Source: Adineta vaga (Eukaryota; Rotifera). From it: 64,000 nt of DNA. The stretch covers positions 1,240,001-1,304,000 of the forward strand of contig CP075496.1 of assembly GCA_021613535.1 (NCBI GenBank), in the 5' to 3' direction. The notes below the pieces were generated by a model that searched no databases, was not told where the DNA came from, and was given only the letters and a program-made list of their open reading frames with translations. Below are positions 48,811 to 61,292 of this stretch, piece by piece. Numbering within the stretch: position 1 is the stretch's first letter; every line of letters starts with the position of its first letter. The position numbers were made by a program, and so were the translations under genes.

Positions 48811-51058
48811 CTATCGAAACATTCGTGCAACTGTAACGAGTCCTAAAGTAACCACACTTGCGTATAAAGAATATTTGAATAAAGCATCCGTATTATAGAA
48901 ATCATTGGTTGAATTTGTAAAATAATTTAATTTTGGATACACACATAAGTATCCTAATCGAACATAGATATCATCTTGATGACGAGATTTTTCACCTCTT
49001 GGCGAATAAGGTTCTAAACTTCGTGTAGAATTATTTTGCGAACGAAATAATAAATTTGTAAACCAAGATTGTGACATATTTTCCGTATTTGTTGTTAATT
49101 GTTGATTGTTATCCGTTGGATTTGTATAAATTGAAATAGCTGTTATGGCAGAATAATCGATTGGTAAGGGAATTTTATGTTGACGACAAAAGAATTCGAT
49201 TGGTAATGGATAATCTTGTTTTACAGATGGTTGATCAGCTTTAGTTAGAATAAATAATGAAGGTAAACGGGGATAAACATGTTGTTGAAGAAAACTTGTT
49301 GCAACATTTGAAAATGCACGTGGATGTGTTCGATCAATGAGAAAACAATTGACATTGACATTTTCAAAAAGAATTTTTTCTTCAATTTCATTTGAATGAC
49401 GTTCTTCAAGAATTAAACATTTCGTTTCATTTAAAACACGAACAAAATCAATTGCATAGGATTTTATTGGTTTATATGATGAAGTTGAACGATAATCAGA
49501 TGAAAGAAATGCTTTAGCTTTATTATTTAATTTTTCCGCTAAATCTTCTGTATGATGAACTTGATAGATTGTTGAAGAAACAAATCGTTTTAAAAATGAA
49601 CTTTTACCCGATTCGGACATTCCATAAACATGACACATATAAGTCATACGTGATGGTAAACGTGTATCATCAATAGTTGATATAGCATAAGAATAACCTA
49701 ATTGAAATAAATACGAAAATGTTAATGATGGTTGAGTATGAGCAAGAAAAAACCATTGAGCAAGAAAACCCGATAGAGTGATTAATGGTGATTTTGATGT
49801 TGATTGAGATAAACGAAGATATATGCAATGTTTTATATTAGATAATGAAGATGGCATGGGAGGAATTATATCAATAAGAGATTCAAATAATTGATTGAGT
49901 TCTTTTAATGTAAGACAAGAATCTTTATCGTTATCGAATCGATGAAATAATCGTGTTAAATAATCGATTGCTGATGGAGATAATTCACCGGTTAAATCTA
50001 AAATATAAAGTCTTGAATTTTGCAAATGATAAAGAAATTTTACCTTCAGGAGCATTCGGTACACATAATTCTAATTTTCGATTATAATTAAATCTTTCTA
50101 AAGTTGTATAGATTGTTTCATATTTGCCTTTATTTAAATATAATTCAAATAGACATTCGAAACCTTGATATGTCAATGCACTTGTTATAACACCTCGATG
50201 TTCGTGAAGAATTTTAATTCCATGAATTGTTCTTCGTTTAATTTCTTTTTTTAATTGTTCAATTGTTTGTTTTTCGTCATTGGTTTGAATTTTTCCAAAA
50301 CAATAATCTTGTAACATTGTTAATTCTTGATCATTTAATAATTGATCATTATCTTGATCAGCTATTGTAAAGATTCGTTTTAAACATTGTTTAAAACGTT
50401 TAGTTAATTTATTTTGTTCTTGTAGATAATTAATGGGATAAAGAACACATTTTTGTGCGGAATAGAATAATTCCGAGATATTTTTCATTGTTCGTGTTGA
50501 TGTTTCAATACAAGCTTCAATACGAGAATATTTTGACATTGTTAAACGGAAAAATTCTCGATTATCTTCATTCATATTGTTTCTTTCATGAGGATTTTCA
50601 TCCATTAAATCGCATTTATTTGCAACAAGCATAATAGGAATTGTTGTTGCACTTCGATCAATTAATGGAAGCCAAACAGTTAGCAAACGATCACGAGATT
50701 CTCGACTATCGAATGCATAAACAAGACAAATAACATGAGCTTGACGAATACATGAATATAGTGAACGTGATGATTGAAGAAGTGGATTGGGTGATGGACA
50801 TTCCATTGGTACAAGTAAATCATCGATTTCATCGGGTGTCATTGGTTGACGACCACAATAATCCATAATAACAGTTGGAACACGTGCTCGTGTTACCTCC
50901 GGAGGGATTGATATATCATCTGTTGTTGGACGAATTGAATCAGTTGAATGATTTGAAGATGATGGAACAACATCTTCACTGACAAGAGAATAAATTAATG
51001 AAGTTCGACCAACATTATCATCACCTAATAGAAGAATACGAATCTCCGATGTATCCAT
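48811..51058 (-). CDS. Mitochondrial Rho GTPase (Miro)
   Basis: About 733 residues from minus-strand exons 50044-51058 and 48811-49997. Order: an N-terminal GTPase domain, a first EF hand (DQDNDQLLNDQEL), the hidden EF-hand region, a second EF hand (DNDKDSCLTLKEL), a second GTPase-like domain with GMSESGKSSFLKRF, and a C-terminal membrane anchor (YSLYASVVTLGLVTVARMFR). Miro sits in the mitochondrial outer membrane and links mitochondria to kinesin and dynein adaptors. The first P-loop reads GDDNVGRTS, with Arg where Lys is nearly invariant, while VANKCDL is intact. A Ser/Thr-rich segment enlarges the region after the P-loop helix. The gene is unusual here in having only one intron. Confidence 0.93.
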
Positions 51059-51739
51059 CTAAAAATATTTAAGAAGATTTTCTATTCAATTATGTTCCGA
51101 CAATTTTCTACTATTTTCATCATTCGTTTCTCGTAAATGATCGAGTAAAGAATTCTTTCATCTATTCAAAAACAAAAATCTACAAATAAATGAAAAAGAA
51201 AACCGTATATTCAATTGTTTATATTTTATAATCACGAATAGAAAAAGAAACGACCAATCAAGCAAAAACGAGCGATATTATTGTCCTTCATGTGTATCAA
51301 TTCTAAGGTAAACTACTATATAGATATGTAATAATACAAAAAAAGACCAAGAAGAAGAAGAAGAAGATCAAACGGAACAAAAACACAATGAACATAATCT
51401 GAATGTGCCATCTTCATTGAAGTGAGAATTCCTGAGTAAACAAGAAGAGAATTACATACATATAATATACAACAAGAAATGAATATTTCGACTTTGTCAA
51501 AGAATATACAAATATATCAAATTCACAAAATTTTCATCTCTCACATATTGTTTTGATATATACAAAATGAATCGAAACTATTTGTTTATGAAAATTGAAC
51601 GAAGACATTAAATGCGAGAGAGAAAGAAGACATATTTTACATTTGATAAAGAAATAAAACGAAAAATAGTTTTTTTTTGGGGGAGGGGGAGGGAGGAATT
51701 ATTATGAAAACAAGGATGATGTTGTATGAAGAAATCTTC
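51059..51739. other. Intergenic region
   Basis: AT-rich, with an aag/gaa run near 51350-51370 and a G-rich run (gggggaggggga) near 51678-51695. No gene seen. Confidence 0.45.
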
Positions 51740-54208
51740 TTATTGTTGATTGAATTCAGTATTTGTTTGATTAACTGTTGAATCTTGTTCACTGTTATTC
51801 GATTGATTTAAGCAGATTTGATTAAAATCATTTGATGTATTGATCGTACTTTGTGATCTTTGTCTACGAGATGAACTCATCGGTGAATCAATTTCATTTG
51901 TTGTAGATATAGCTGTTGTTGACATCGAGCGAGTTCGATGTGAAGGAGATGATTCTAAAAATTCAGTTTTTATGAAATTCAATGAAAATCAAAGTATTTT
52001 TTACCTTCGGAAAGTCGATCAGACGAAGATTCTTCATCAAGTATTTGTTCAGGATTTGATTCGGAGTCTTGATCATCATTATCTTCTGTATTTAATGATG
52101 ATATTGGTTCAAGATGAGGTGAAGATGACGGTAAAGAAAGTGAAGAGATGATTTCAGACTCTGTCGTAGTTGCATTCGTAGATGGAGATGTTCGTCCATT
52201 CTCTTTTTGTTGATTTGTTTTAATTAATTTTCGACGTGGAGTATCAACAAGTAATGTCGAAGTATCTTCGGATGCCGGTCGTTTTGGAGTCTAAATATTT
52301 CATTCATGAGAAAATTCTTCTGCCTATGACAAAACTTGAATCATGTAACTACATAAATAAATTATTTATCGTGCAGTATAAACAGAAGCAGAAAAAGTAT
52401 CTGATTTGCTTAGAAATTCATCCGTTCTCATACAACTGTCAATATTTAGAGAACAGAACGAGATAGTTGACATATTATTTCATACTTTATTAAAAGAATT
52501 GTTTTCATGTCAATTATTTTATCTCGACATACTTTTAATCTATTGAAGAAAGTATGTCACTAGTCTTATCTACCTGACAGAGCAATTAAATGAAAACTCA
52601 GACGAGAAAAGAGCGCAATACTTTACCCGTACGGGTGTTGGACCATTTGAAATTGGGGTTAAAATATGTTCTTTACGTTCTAAAGGTGGTTTTCGTCTTA
52701 GAGGTGTAGTTGTCGATGATGATGTTGATGCTATTGTTGAAGTCATAGGTGATAAACCATCTAATTCTACTGTATCATCGGAACATACAGATGCCGTAGC
52801 TAAAACAAGAAAACAAATCTCAGAAAAGAAATTTTTTTTTGATTTCGTACATGATGACATTGAATAACTAAGTCTTTCTTTTTTCTTTTTAACAATACAA
52901 TCACTAAATGGTGGTCCAGGTGGATCAAGCATAACAGTTACACAAGTTATATTATCTGAGCGTAACATTCGTTCACGCCATAATGTTAATGCTTTTTGTA
53001 CAAGTTCATGCGATGGATTTCGAAATGGTCGATGATCATCATCCTAAATGAAACTATTTTTGTTTGTCTTACGAAAAACATCAAAAGCATACATCTGATT
53101 TTAGAATCATTTCTTCCGTTTTAACATCGCAATTTCGAACAATTTCTACTGCTGCTTCTGGTGTTATCATATTCCAAAGTCCATCACTTGCTAATATTAT
53201 ACAGCGATGTTTTGTTGAATCAATTTCAATCACCGTTAATTCAGGTTCTGGTGAAACTGAATATAAATTTGTATGTGCATTTAAACTCCATAAATCTCCG
53301 AGAGCTCTTGAAACAGCAAGAAATGGAATTTGTTCGTATTCGATTGTTGTTCCATTTGCAGTTGTTGCTGTTGTTGTCATTACTGAATGTTGATGTCGAT
53401 GACGATAGGAATGTGATGATGTTGTTGTACTAGACTTTTGTCGATTCCAAACAACACGATGAACACCAGCTTTACAAAGAACATTTCCTCCACTTTCACG
53501 AATACGTTTTAATTCTAATGGATCTTCTGGTTTATGATCACGTGTTAAACGATTTGCTGTCCAAGTCTTATATAATGCATCACCTTCACCTAGGACAATA
53601 GCAGAATCACCAACATGACCAATATATAATTTATTTCCACGAACAAAACAAACACTTGCTGTACAACCTAAAACAACAATTCTATTTTGTATTTATTTCA
53701 ATTTCGTCAATCAAACCAGAAGTGCTTGGTAATCCGGAAGATGTTTTAGCCCATTTGCTCACATGATTCCACATATCTTGATGACAAGCAAGAAAACCTT
53801 TTCGTATTGCTGATAGAATCATTTGATCATTTTCATTTTCATCGGAACTCTCTGGCCAAAATTCTACTTGTTCAAGAATATGTTGACATAAAGTTTGTCG
53901 AGCAAATTCAGCTGCTTCTTTTCCACCGTGACCATCAAATATACCAAAATAAGCGAGAGATATTGGACTTTCTTTATCCGATTGATTTAAACGTTGAAGT
54001 GCAATTGCATATGCATCCTCTATAAAAATTAATTAAGTTTTATTCTATCAGAAAAACATATATTTGTTTACCCATATATTTTCGACCACCTATCATATAA
54101 AAGAATATTTAGAAAAGATAAATTCATATTAATGAATAATTTACCTTGATTACTATTAGTTGTAATTCTTAAATTAACTTGAACACAATCGTTTAATTTG
54201 TTCGTCAT
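51740..54208 (-). CDS. PPM1D (Wip1)-like protein phosphatase 2C
   Basis: About 608 residues (human PPM1D 605) from minus-strand exons 54145-54208, 54072-54089 (18-base microexon), 53717-54019, 53093-53667, 52851-53043, 52627-52799, 52005-52290 and 51740-51954. PP2C signatures: GGRKYMEDAYA, FGIFDGHGG, IGHVGDSAIVLG, SRALGDLW, ILASDGLWNM and RSDNITCVTV. The Wip1-type basic loop is present (VHRVVWNRQKSS..., then IEYEQIPFLAVSRALGDLW), which separates this subtype from other PP2Cs. The metal-binding aspartates are intact. PPM1D dephosphorylates p53, ATM and Chk targets after DNA damage. The Ser/Thr-rich, acidic C-terminal tail of about 250 residues is disordered. Confidence 0.92.
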
Positions 54209-57200
54209 AGTTGATCTAAATTTCATTGGAAAAATCAGTTCTTATTCCATTTTACTTGCTACCCTAACCGTGAAAATTATGTTCAGAAAAAATTCTCGAG
54301 ATTTGATTCTCTAGTCTTTGAACTTATTTTTTCATCTATTTATATTGATGTTGAATCACTCATTCATTAACGTTAACATCAGAAATAAGATATGAATAAC
54401 ACTTTAATGAAATGATTTGAGAGCAAAGTTTTCACCAATCATATAATTTCATTCGTTAACTCAATAATGCACTTTATAGACAACGATATTTTCTTATTGG
54501 TTAAACACTTTTCGTTGTGATAGTAATAGTAGGGACTAGGGGTTGGAGAGAGAATCTGATCTGAAAATCGAGATCTAAAAGCCAAATAATAGACCCCATT
54601 ATTATTATTATCGGTCGTATTGCCGATACCGGGAACATCTTGTTTTCATGTTCAAACAAAAGATCTAATCGAGCATATGATACCGCCTGTAATACGACGT
54701 AACAGAAATCATAGTATTTAATATGTCAGTTTGGAACTATCCTCCAGTTTGAATGGACGAGATGATCTAGAAGGGATCTTCATATTTGACATATTAGCAC
54801 ATCCTAGCACAATAGTTTTGCAATCTACTCTCATACACTTTATGTACGACTAATTGAGGTAAACAAGTACACCTTTTGAGAATCAACTATTATTTATATA
54901 GTCGAATATGAGTTTGAATTAAAACTTTAATATTCTTTATTACGATATCTCAAATAAATAACGTTATTTATTGTTTATTTCAATGAAAATAAGTTTATTT
55001 AAATATACATTTAAAACAGACAAATACTAGAAGAAGAGTATGAACGAAAAAAGTTTTTTCGTCAATTATAAAAAATGAAAAAATCATTATTCATCTGTAT
55101 AATTCATCTTATAAGTATTCGAAAGAATATTTACAACATCGCTATGATTCAAAGTTTGACGATGCCAAATCCAATTCATGATGTAGGAATTTAAGAAATT
55201 TATGTAACTCAATGATATCCAGGTCAGACGATACAGTTCGAATACAGTCATTTGCGACAGCAGAGAAGACCGTATATTGGCTGCTCTGAATCCATACATA
55301 ACCGGATAGTAATCGCTTTGATCGACCTTAAAAAATTTAATTTTTAACAGTTGTACAATTGAAACAGTTTTCACTAAATATTCTCGAAAGATAATTAGCT
55401 GATACTTCTCTAGATTGAAAGATATACCAGAACTTGTTTTTGAAATACTTTTCGAGGAAATATTAAATTTTTTTGTTAGATAATATTTTTGATTCTGGAT
55501 TTCTTTTCGGTTCTGTTGTGCTTTTGTTAATTTCAGTCCACTACTTCGATCAATTATAGTAATAGAAAGAATATTGCTTCTCGTACGGTCACTGTCACTT
55601 GTAGAACTGTTCGATGATGAATTAATCATAACTTTCTCATTGTTGTCGCCAGATGGAAGTGTTTCTTCGAGAAATTATACTTTATCTAGAAAAAGAAGAC
55701 CAACATTTGCCTGGATTATTTGGCAAATTTGTTCTTTTTGAATTTAGAAAAGTTGAATCTATGTCAAACTGAAATCATCGGCCAATGGGTCTTTATAGGT
55801 ATTCCCTTAATATATATGTATACTTTCACATACCCTTTGCTTCAAAAGCCTAAATGTTTTAGTCTATACAATTATGAAACGATGGGTCTTTGTTTACTGT
55901 GCGGCATAGATACTATCCAGGGTGATGAATAAGGAGCCCTTATTCTTTCGTATTTTGAACTCGTTATTCTTAAACACTGTGGAGATCCACAGACCCGTGC
56001 TTTTAATCTGAAATCGATTCTTTTTTTTCTAATTACGGATAGAATTCAAACAGTCCATTGTATGTGTCGAATAAACAGATCTTGACCCACTTCATTTATT
56101 TAATAATTCAAGTAAATGCTCTTTCTTTTCCTTCACTCATGTACGTATTTAAAATTCTTTTAGAAACACAGCTGATCAATGATAACAATAACAAAATTAT
56201 GAGTAATTCGTCTTTACTGGATTCTCCAAGCGACAGCGTTTATCAGAGAAAAAGTATATTCATTATACTAGCAAAACTGATTAAAGTAATGTAACTTAAG
56301 TTAAGAACGCCCATTGAAGAAAAAATTGTCCGAGAAATAAAATATTATGTAATAGGAAGATGTATTATTTTCTGAAGAAACATTACAAAGTATATGCAGA
56401 TAAATCTTGAACTCTATTAAAATGTCATACATCTTCCAATCTTTTGTTGCTACCACTTAAATCAGTATGTAAAATTGACGAAAAAATGGAACAGCACTCT
56501 CCGAAATTTGTCCAATTCCAAACAGACATCCGTTCCTTTGACTTGAATTCTGAAAATGTCGTAATATTCTTTCCAACATATATGAAACTGTCTATTGTAA
56601 CCGTAGTTTATGCTCACATATTTTTGATAAAGCAAATTTCTTCTTGTTTGGAAAATAACCTAATACATGACGTGCCGTTATAGGTGTGCATCATCTATCT
56701 ATCTTCTCTCCTTCTTTGATCTTTTACTCTACCATTTGCCCTTCTCTATTTGTTAGTGTTTATTATTACTAATAAAAATCTTATTTCATCTCACTTACAC
56801 TTCTATTCGTATTAGATTTTTTCTAGTATATTCAATTGAAAATCTAAATAAATTAAATGAGTAAAACGAAATAAATTCGATTGAAAGAAACTTGTGTTTG
56901 ATTTGATAATTAGACGAACTATGCCTATTTCTTTGATGACTGTTTCAATATAACGAACCTCTCTCTCATGTTAGAATGCATGCATACTAGTTGTTTACTT
57001 GGCAAAGTATATATATGAACGTACAGATGAATTTTCACATGTATGGTATATAGCGACATCTATATTTATTAATGAAAGATTTTATTAGTATCAAACAGGA
57101 TAAGAATTGAAGATGAACAAATTTTTAATAAATTCATCTTCGTGATGAAAATGTATGACAAGCGAGATGGATTTGTACCAATCCAAATGAAGAGGTATCT

Positions 57201-57319
57201 CAACATATAAGATGAGATGAGATGACTTCATCGTCATCGTTGTTCCCTCCTCTCATCTAAATCTAAAATCAGGCTAAATGTATTATGTTACTATTTCGGG
57301 ATCTTGTTTATTTTAGATT
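54209..57319. other. Long intergenic region
   Basis: The only long open frame is 55087-55629 (minus), listed separately. Other frames (for example 55720-55932 and 56058-56294 on plus) have no supporting features. A weak inverted repeat pairs ggtcgtattgc near 54614 with gtaatacgac near 54690. Nothing else recognised. Confidence 0.45.
55087..55629 (-). CDS. Hypothetical protein, possible receptor-domain fragment
   Basis: A 180-residue open frame on the minus strand, the longest in a 3 kb gene-poor stretch. The N-terminus is Ser-rich, followed by basic residues (AQQNRKEIQNQKYYLTKKF). The second half is hydrophobic and helical, with FREYLVKTVSIVQLLKIKFF and LSQMTVFELYRLTWISLSYI. The helical pattern loosely recalls a nuclear-receptor ligand-binding domain, but no DNA-binding domain is visible nearby and the match is weak. 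It could be a degraded gene or a rapidly evolving orphan. Confidence 0.35.
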   Translation of the reverse strand: MINSSSNSSTSDSDRTRSNILSITIIDRSSGLKLTKAQQNRKEIQNQKYYLTKKFNISSKSISKTSSGISFNLEKYQLIIFREYLVKTVSIVQLLKIKFFKVDQSDYYPVMYGFRAANIRSSLLSQMTVFELYRLTWISLSYINFLNSYIMNWIWHRQTLNHSDVVNILSNTYKMNYTDE

Positions 57320-59431
57320 ATGATGGACAATGAAGACAAAAGTTCGTTTGATAAGAACATGTTCCAACATGTAAATGATTTTTTTTTCTTATCTTTAATC
57401 AATATGTATTTATGTTATTTGATATATATTTATATATAGATGTCTTCATCTCATTCTTCGTCGACATCTGATCAAGATGAAGTTCTAGCAAGACGAAAAC
57501 TTGAACAAAAACGTCGATTTCAACAAAAACAAGGCAATGCTCATACAGATGTCGATACATTGATGCAATCAATGTTTTCAAATTTAAAACTACAACAAAA
57601 ACAACCCTCAGGTAAGATTATTTTTGTTAGTTTTCTAATTTAAAATCTTCTTTTTCTTCTCTTTCAGAAACAAAAAGTTCAGTTTCACATATATCAGGTA
57701 TGTTGATCGCTTCTTTCGTTGGCAAAACATTATTTGAGTTTCAAATTAGAATTAAAACCCTCATCAGTGACACATCAATCTCAACACAATACATCCGCGC
57801 CTGGTGCAGCTGATTGGTCAAAATTTACATTTGATGATGAATTAAAAACAGTTTTTCATCAAGAAGAGCACATTCCAACTAATAGTTCAAAATTATCCTC
57901 CATAGTTCAACATTCCATTGAACAAACATTATCTTCTCCTACTTTTGGTAAATCTTCAATTCATTTTGAAAGAAATCAAAGAAATCTATTTCGTTTTCAG
58001 TTTATCCGTCTTGGTGTTTACAACCAGTTGTCTTTCTTCCACTCGTCTATCAACAAGTATTCGAAGCATCATGTGTTTCTGATATCATACAAACATCAGT
58101 TCTATATCCTATTCTTCTTCTATCTGGTCTTCGGCAAGATCAATTAAGTCAAATTTGGTCTCAAGTAAATTTAACTCAACCAGGAACATTATCTAAAGAA
58201 GAACTTTTTATGGCATTGGCACTAATTGCATTAGCACAGAACAGTAATGGTCAAATTTATTCAAATAATGATCTATATCATCTAACTGAAATACCCATAC
58301 CACAATTTCAAATTCAACAAGAACAGCCACAACTACAACCATCCTCTCCAACTCCACCTCCACCGCAACCAGTTTATCATCAAGAAGATTTTGCTGATTT
58401 TACATCTTTTAAACAAATTGAATCAACCGATGATAATACAACTGGTATAACTCTTCTTGATTTCGATGAAAATCATTTATATCCACCGGATATAAAAACT
58501 ACATCATCAGAAACACAATCTATTGCAAGTTTCGATTTACCTATGCCAATAACTAATACAAATTATCCAGATAATACTAGTCAAAAAGGAAATGGTGATA
58601 ATATATCTTTTACGTCGTCAACAAATACTAATGATGTTGCACCTGGAGTTGATACACAAAGTATACATTCGATACCTTCATCTGAACCTTCAAAACTCGG
58701 TAAATATACAACAAAACAATCACATCATAGAATAGCAAATGAAAAGAGATATTGAGAATTTTTACAATTTTTACTTACATTTGTGTTTGTTTTATTTTAG
58801 AATTAACTCAATTTTCAATTTTCTCTGATGATACTTCTCAAATTGATTCTCATCTAGCTGTTTGGTTACGTTGTTTTGAAAAATGTCGTGAAATTTTATC
58901 TGAAGCGAATGAAATCTTTTCGTCAATTGAAAGTCCAACACTATGTACCGAAGTATTACAACAGTCACGTGTACGTGATTATGTTCAACATCTACAAGAA
59001 ATTTTTCATGTTCACAAGCGAATTTACACCGCAGCTGTTCTAGAACCAACTACAACAAATCAATTAACATCGCTTTGGAAAGAAATTGTAGTTCTATGGA
59101 TGAATTTACAACCATTTTTTTCCACAGCTCATCTTCATCTAGTAAAAATAATTGTCATTTTCGAAAGATTCTCTACATATTATTGTTTTTCTTCTAGTTA
59201 AATGATGATGAAATTAATTATTCATCATTAATAATGAATGATACATCACCGTATTGTTCCATTTGTCTTCTTTCAACTGTTGGCCTTGATTCAGTATTAT
59301 CGATATCTTCGTCTTCATTATTCAATACTGCATGTTTAACATTTGCTGGGCGTTTATATCATGCACCTTGTGCCAATTTTTATTTGAATCTCATCGATGG
59401 AATTTTACCATCGTTAAGAAGATCATTATAA
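57320..59431 (+). CDS. Gamma-synergin-like AP-1 adaptor-binding protein
   Basis: About 574 residues from exons 57320-57370, 57440-57611, 57668-57697, 57750-57947, 58001-58699, 58801-59141 and 59198-59431. The total is a multiple of three. After a basic coiled stretch (RRKLEQKRRFQQKQ) comes an EH domain (YQQVFEASCVSDIIQ to SKEELFMALALIALAQ). A Pro/Gln-rich linker follows, then a DFADFTSF motif of the DFxDF type that binds the AP-1 gamma ear. The conserved C-terminal module contains WLRCFEKCREILSEANEIF, then CSICLL, and ends FAGRLYHAPCANFYLNLI. These features identify synergin gamma, which acts in AP-1/clathrin trafficking at the trans-Golgi. It is much shorter than vertebrate synergin. Confidence 0.85.
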
Positions 59432-59616
59432 GAATAGTTTTTTTTTCTTGCTTGTGTCCTTTTCCTCTTTTCTCTTCTTCTTCTTCTTCTTCTATGTACA
59501 GTGAACGTTTCTCTATTTTGTGTTGGATTACGGATATATTTATTATTTTCAAGTCACATTTTATTAGAAAGAAATCGATAATATAAGGAGAATCTTTTGT
59601 TTTCCGGATCTTTTAG

Positions 59617-60066
59617 ATGGCTGACGACGGAGATTATGATGATGGTGGTGGTGATATGGGTATGGATGATGAGATTGATGAAGACGAATACAATGAAGAT
59701 GATCAAGATCTCGATGGCGAACAAAATACCCAATCAGGTGGACAACAAATGCAAGGTGATGATCGAATGGAGATTCTCAATGAAGAAGATCTCGGTGGTG
59801 CACAACCAGGCATGCGAACTGATCCATCGAAACGAGTCACAACACCATACATGACAAAATATGAACGAGCACGTGTCTTAGGTACAAGAGCATTACAGAT
59901 TGCGATGTGTGCACCATTAATGGTAGAACCTGATGGTGAAACTGATCCATTACAAATTGCAATGCGAGAACTGAAAGAAAAGAAGATTCCAATGATCATT
60001 CGTCGATATTTACCTGATGGTAGTTTTGAAGATTGGAGTATTGATGAATTGGTTATAACAGACTAA
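59617..60066 (+). CDS. POLR2F: RNA polymerase I/II/III shared subunit RPB6
   Basis: 149 residues, single exon. The N-terminal half is highly acidic and poorly conserved, as usual for RPB6. The C-terminal core is canonical: [21 protein letters not shown], then [27 protein letters not shown] and [20 protein letters not shown]6 stabilises the clamp of all three nuclear RNA polymerases. The length is slightly above the family norm because of the long acidic stretch. The gene starts only 185 bases after the synergin stop. Confidence 0.96.
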   Translation: MADDGDYDDGGGDMGMDDEIDEDEYNEDDQDLDGEQNTQSGGQQMQGDDRMEILNEEDLGGAQPGMRTDPSKRVTTPYMTKYERARVLGTRALQIAMCAPLMVEPDGETDPLQIAMRELKEKKIPMIIRRYLPDGSFEDWSIDELVITD

Positions 60067-60686
60067 TATCTGTTGTTTTTTTTGTTACTGTCTTTTGTTT
60101 ATATTTGATAAATCAAGAAATGAAATTCTTAAAGTCTATTTCTACGTGTTCAGCTACAAAGCAATGAAATTCTTGATTATTTCGAATTCATTGTTTGACT
60201 AGTCATGTAATACGACGAAAAGATTAAATGGTTTCTTTGTAATTACAATTGAAAATATGGTATTAATATAATAAATAGCAAGCATATGTACATGAAGGGA
60301 AAAAAAAGACTAAAATTTTCTGAGTCTACAGGTAACTTGACAATGTCATAGAACGCCCTCTATCCGTTTTGTATGATTTACACTGTCGAAAGTCAACGAA
60401 TCGAAAATGACTATTATTTAGTCTCAAATTATTACAAATGAAGAAATTTTATGCTTTTCGCCAAATATTAATGACAGAATGAAAATGTATTGAAATGAAG
60501 AATATATTTTGTCTATATATAATAGATAGTAATATATTATGATTCATTCTATTTCTATTCTTCCGACGATAACTTCATTCGAATGGATTGATTTATCGAG
60601 AATTTTCTTTTCTTTTTCTTTAGTTGTAAACTGACTATATGATAAATTATGTTAGACTATAATAATAATAATAATCGTTTCTTATT
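60067..60686. other. Intergenic region after RPB6
   Basis: Contains the RPB6 3' flank (aataaatag near 60270) and an aacgccctcta motif at 60352-60362. No gene seen. Confidence 0.45.
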
Positions 60687-61212
60687 CTCTTTTAGATGTC
60701 TGACGACTAAGATCATGATGATTGTTTTTCTTAGCTGAAAAAATTTTAAAACAAATCGAACGCAATGAAAACTCTTCATCTTTATTATTAACTCTTTGTG
60801 ATCAACGAATCACACTGAATGAAATAAGTCGAGCAGCTGTAATTACATTTGAAAATTTCATTAAACATAAATGGCCATCACTCGATGAATTATTGTTAGA
60901 AATTAAATTAGTTTTCGTAGAACTTGCACCAGCTTTTATAGAATTATTCAAAGTAAATAACTATATATCATTGTCTTTTTTTCATAATAATGAATTATTA
61001 TCCACGAAAAGAATCTAATCCAGTGGAAATGAAAAATATCTTCCATTCTTTACTTGTGATTTGTTAAAATCTTCTAATGATTTCGAAGAACATAACATTA
61101 TTTTATATCTTAGGAATTACCAAAGCATTTTGAAGATAATATCACAATTTACATGATACATTTTGTGACACTTATATGGATGAAATTTTTTAACTCAGAT
61201 ATATATTTCTAA
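60687..61212 (+). pseudogene. Chimeric relic: RPB6 start joined to CSE1L fragments
   Basis: The first 35 bases (about 60688-60723, ttttagatgtctgacgac...) copy the start of the RPB6 gene at 59609-59644, but a TAA follows after five codons. Directly after, from 60734, come fragments of exportin-2 (CSE1L): AEKILKQIERNENSSSLLL, AAVITFENFIKHKW, LLEIKLVFVELAPAFIELF, and after a GT..AG gap, ELPKHFEDNITIYM (from 61114). Large parts between these fragments, present in real CSE1L, are missing. Intron-like gaps survive, so it did not arise from a processed transcript. Confidence 0.75.
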
Positions 61213-61292
61213 TCTTGATGAATTCATATTTTTTTAATAAATAAAACAAAATTCATTTGATTATTTAAAATTTTTCTTTCAGATGAAATAAT

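Noticed and set aside
54600-54720. Weak inverted repeat around ggtcgtattgc and gtaatacgac
   Set aside because: Pairing covers only about ten bases with interruptions; too weak to call an element.
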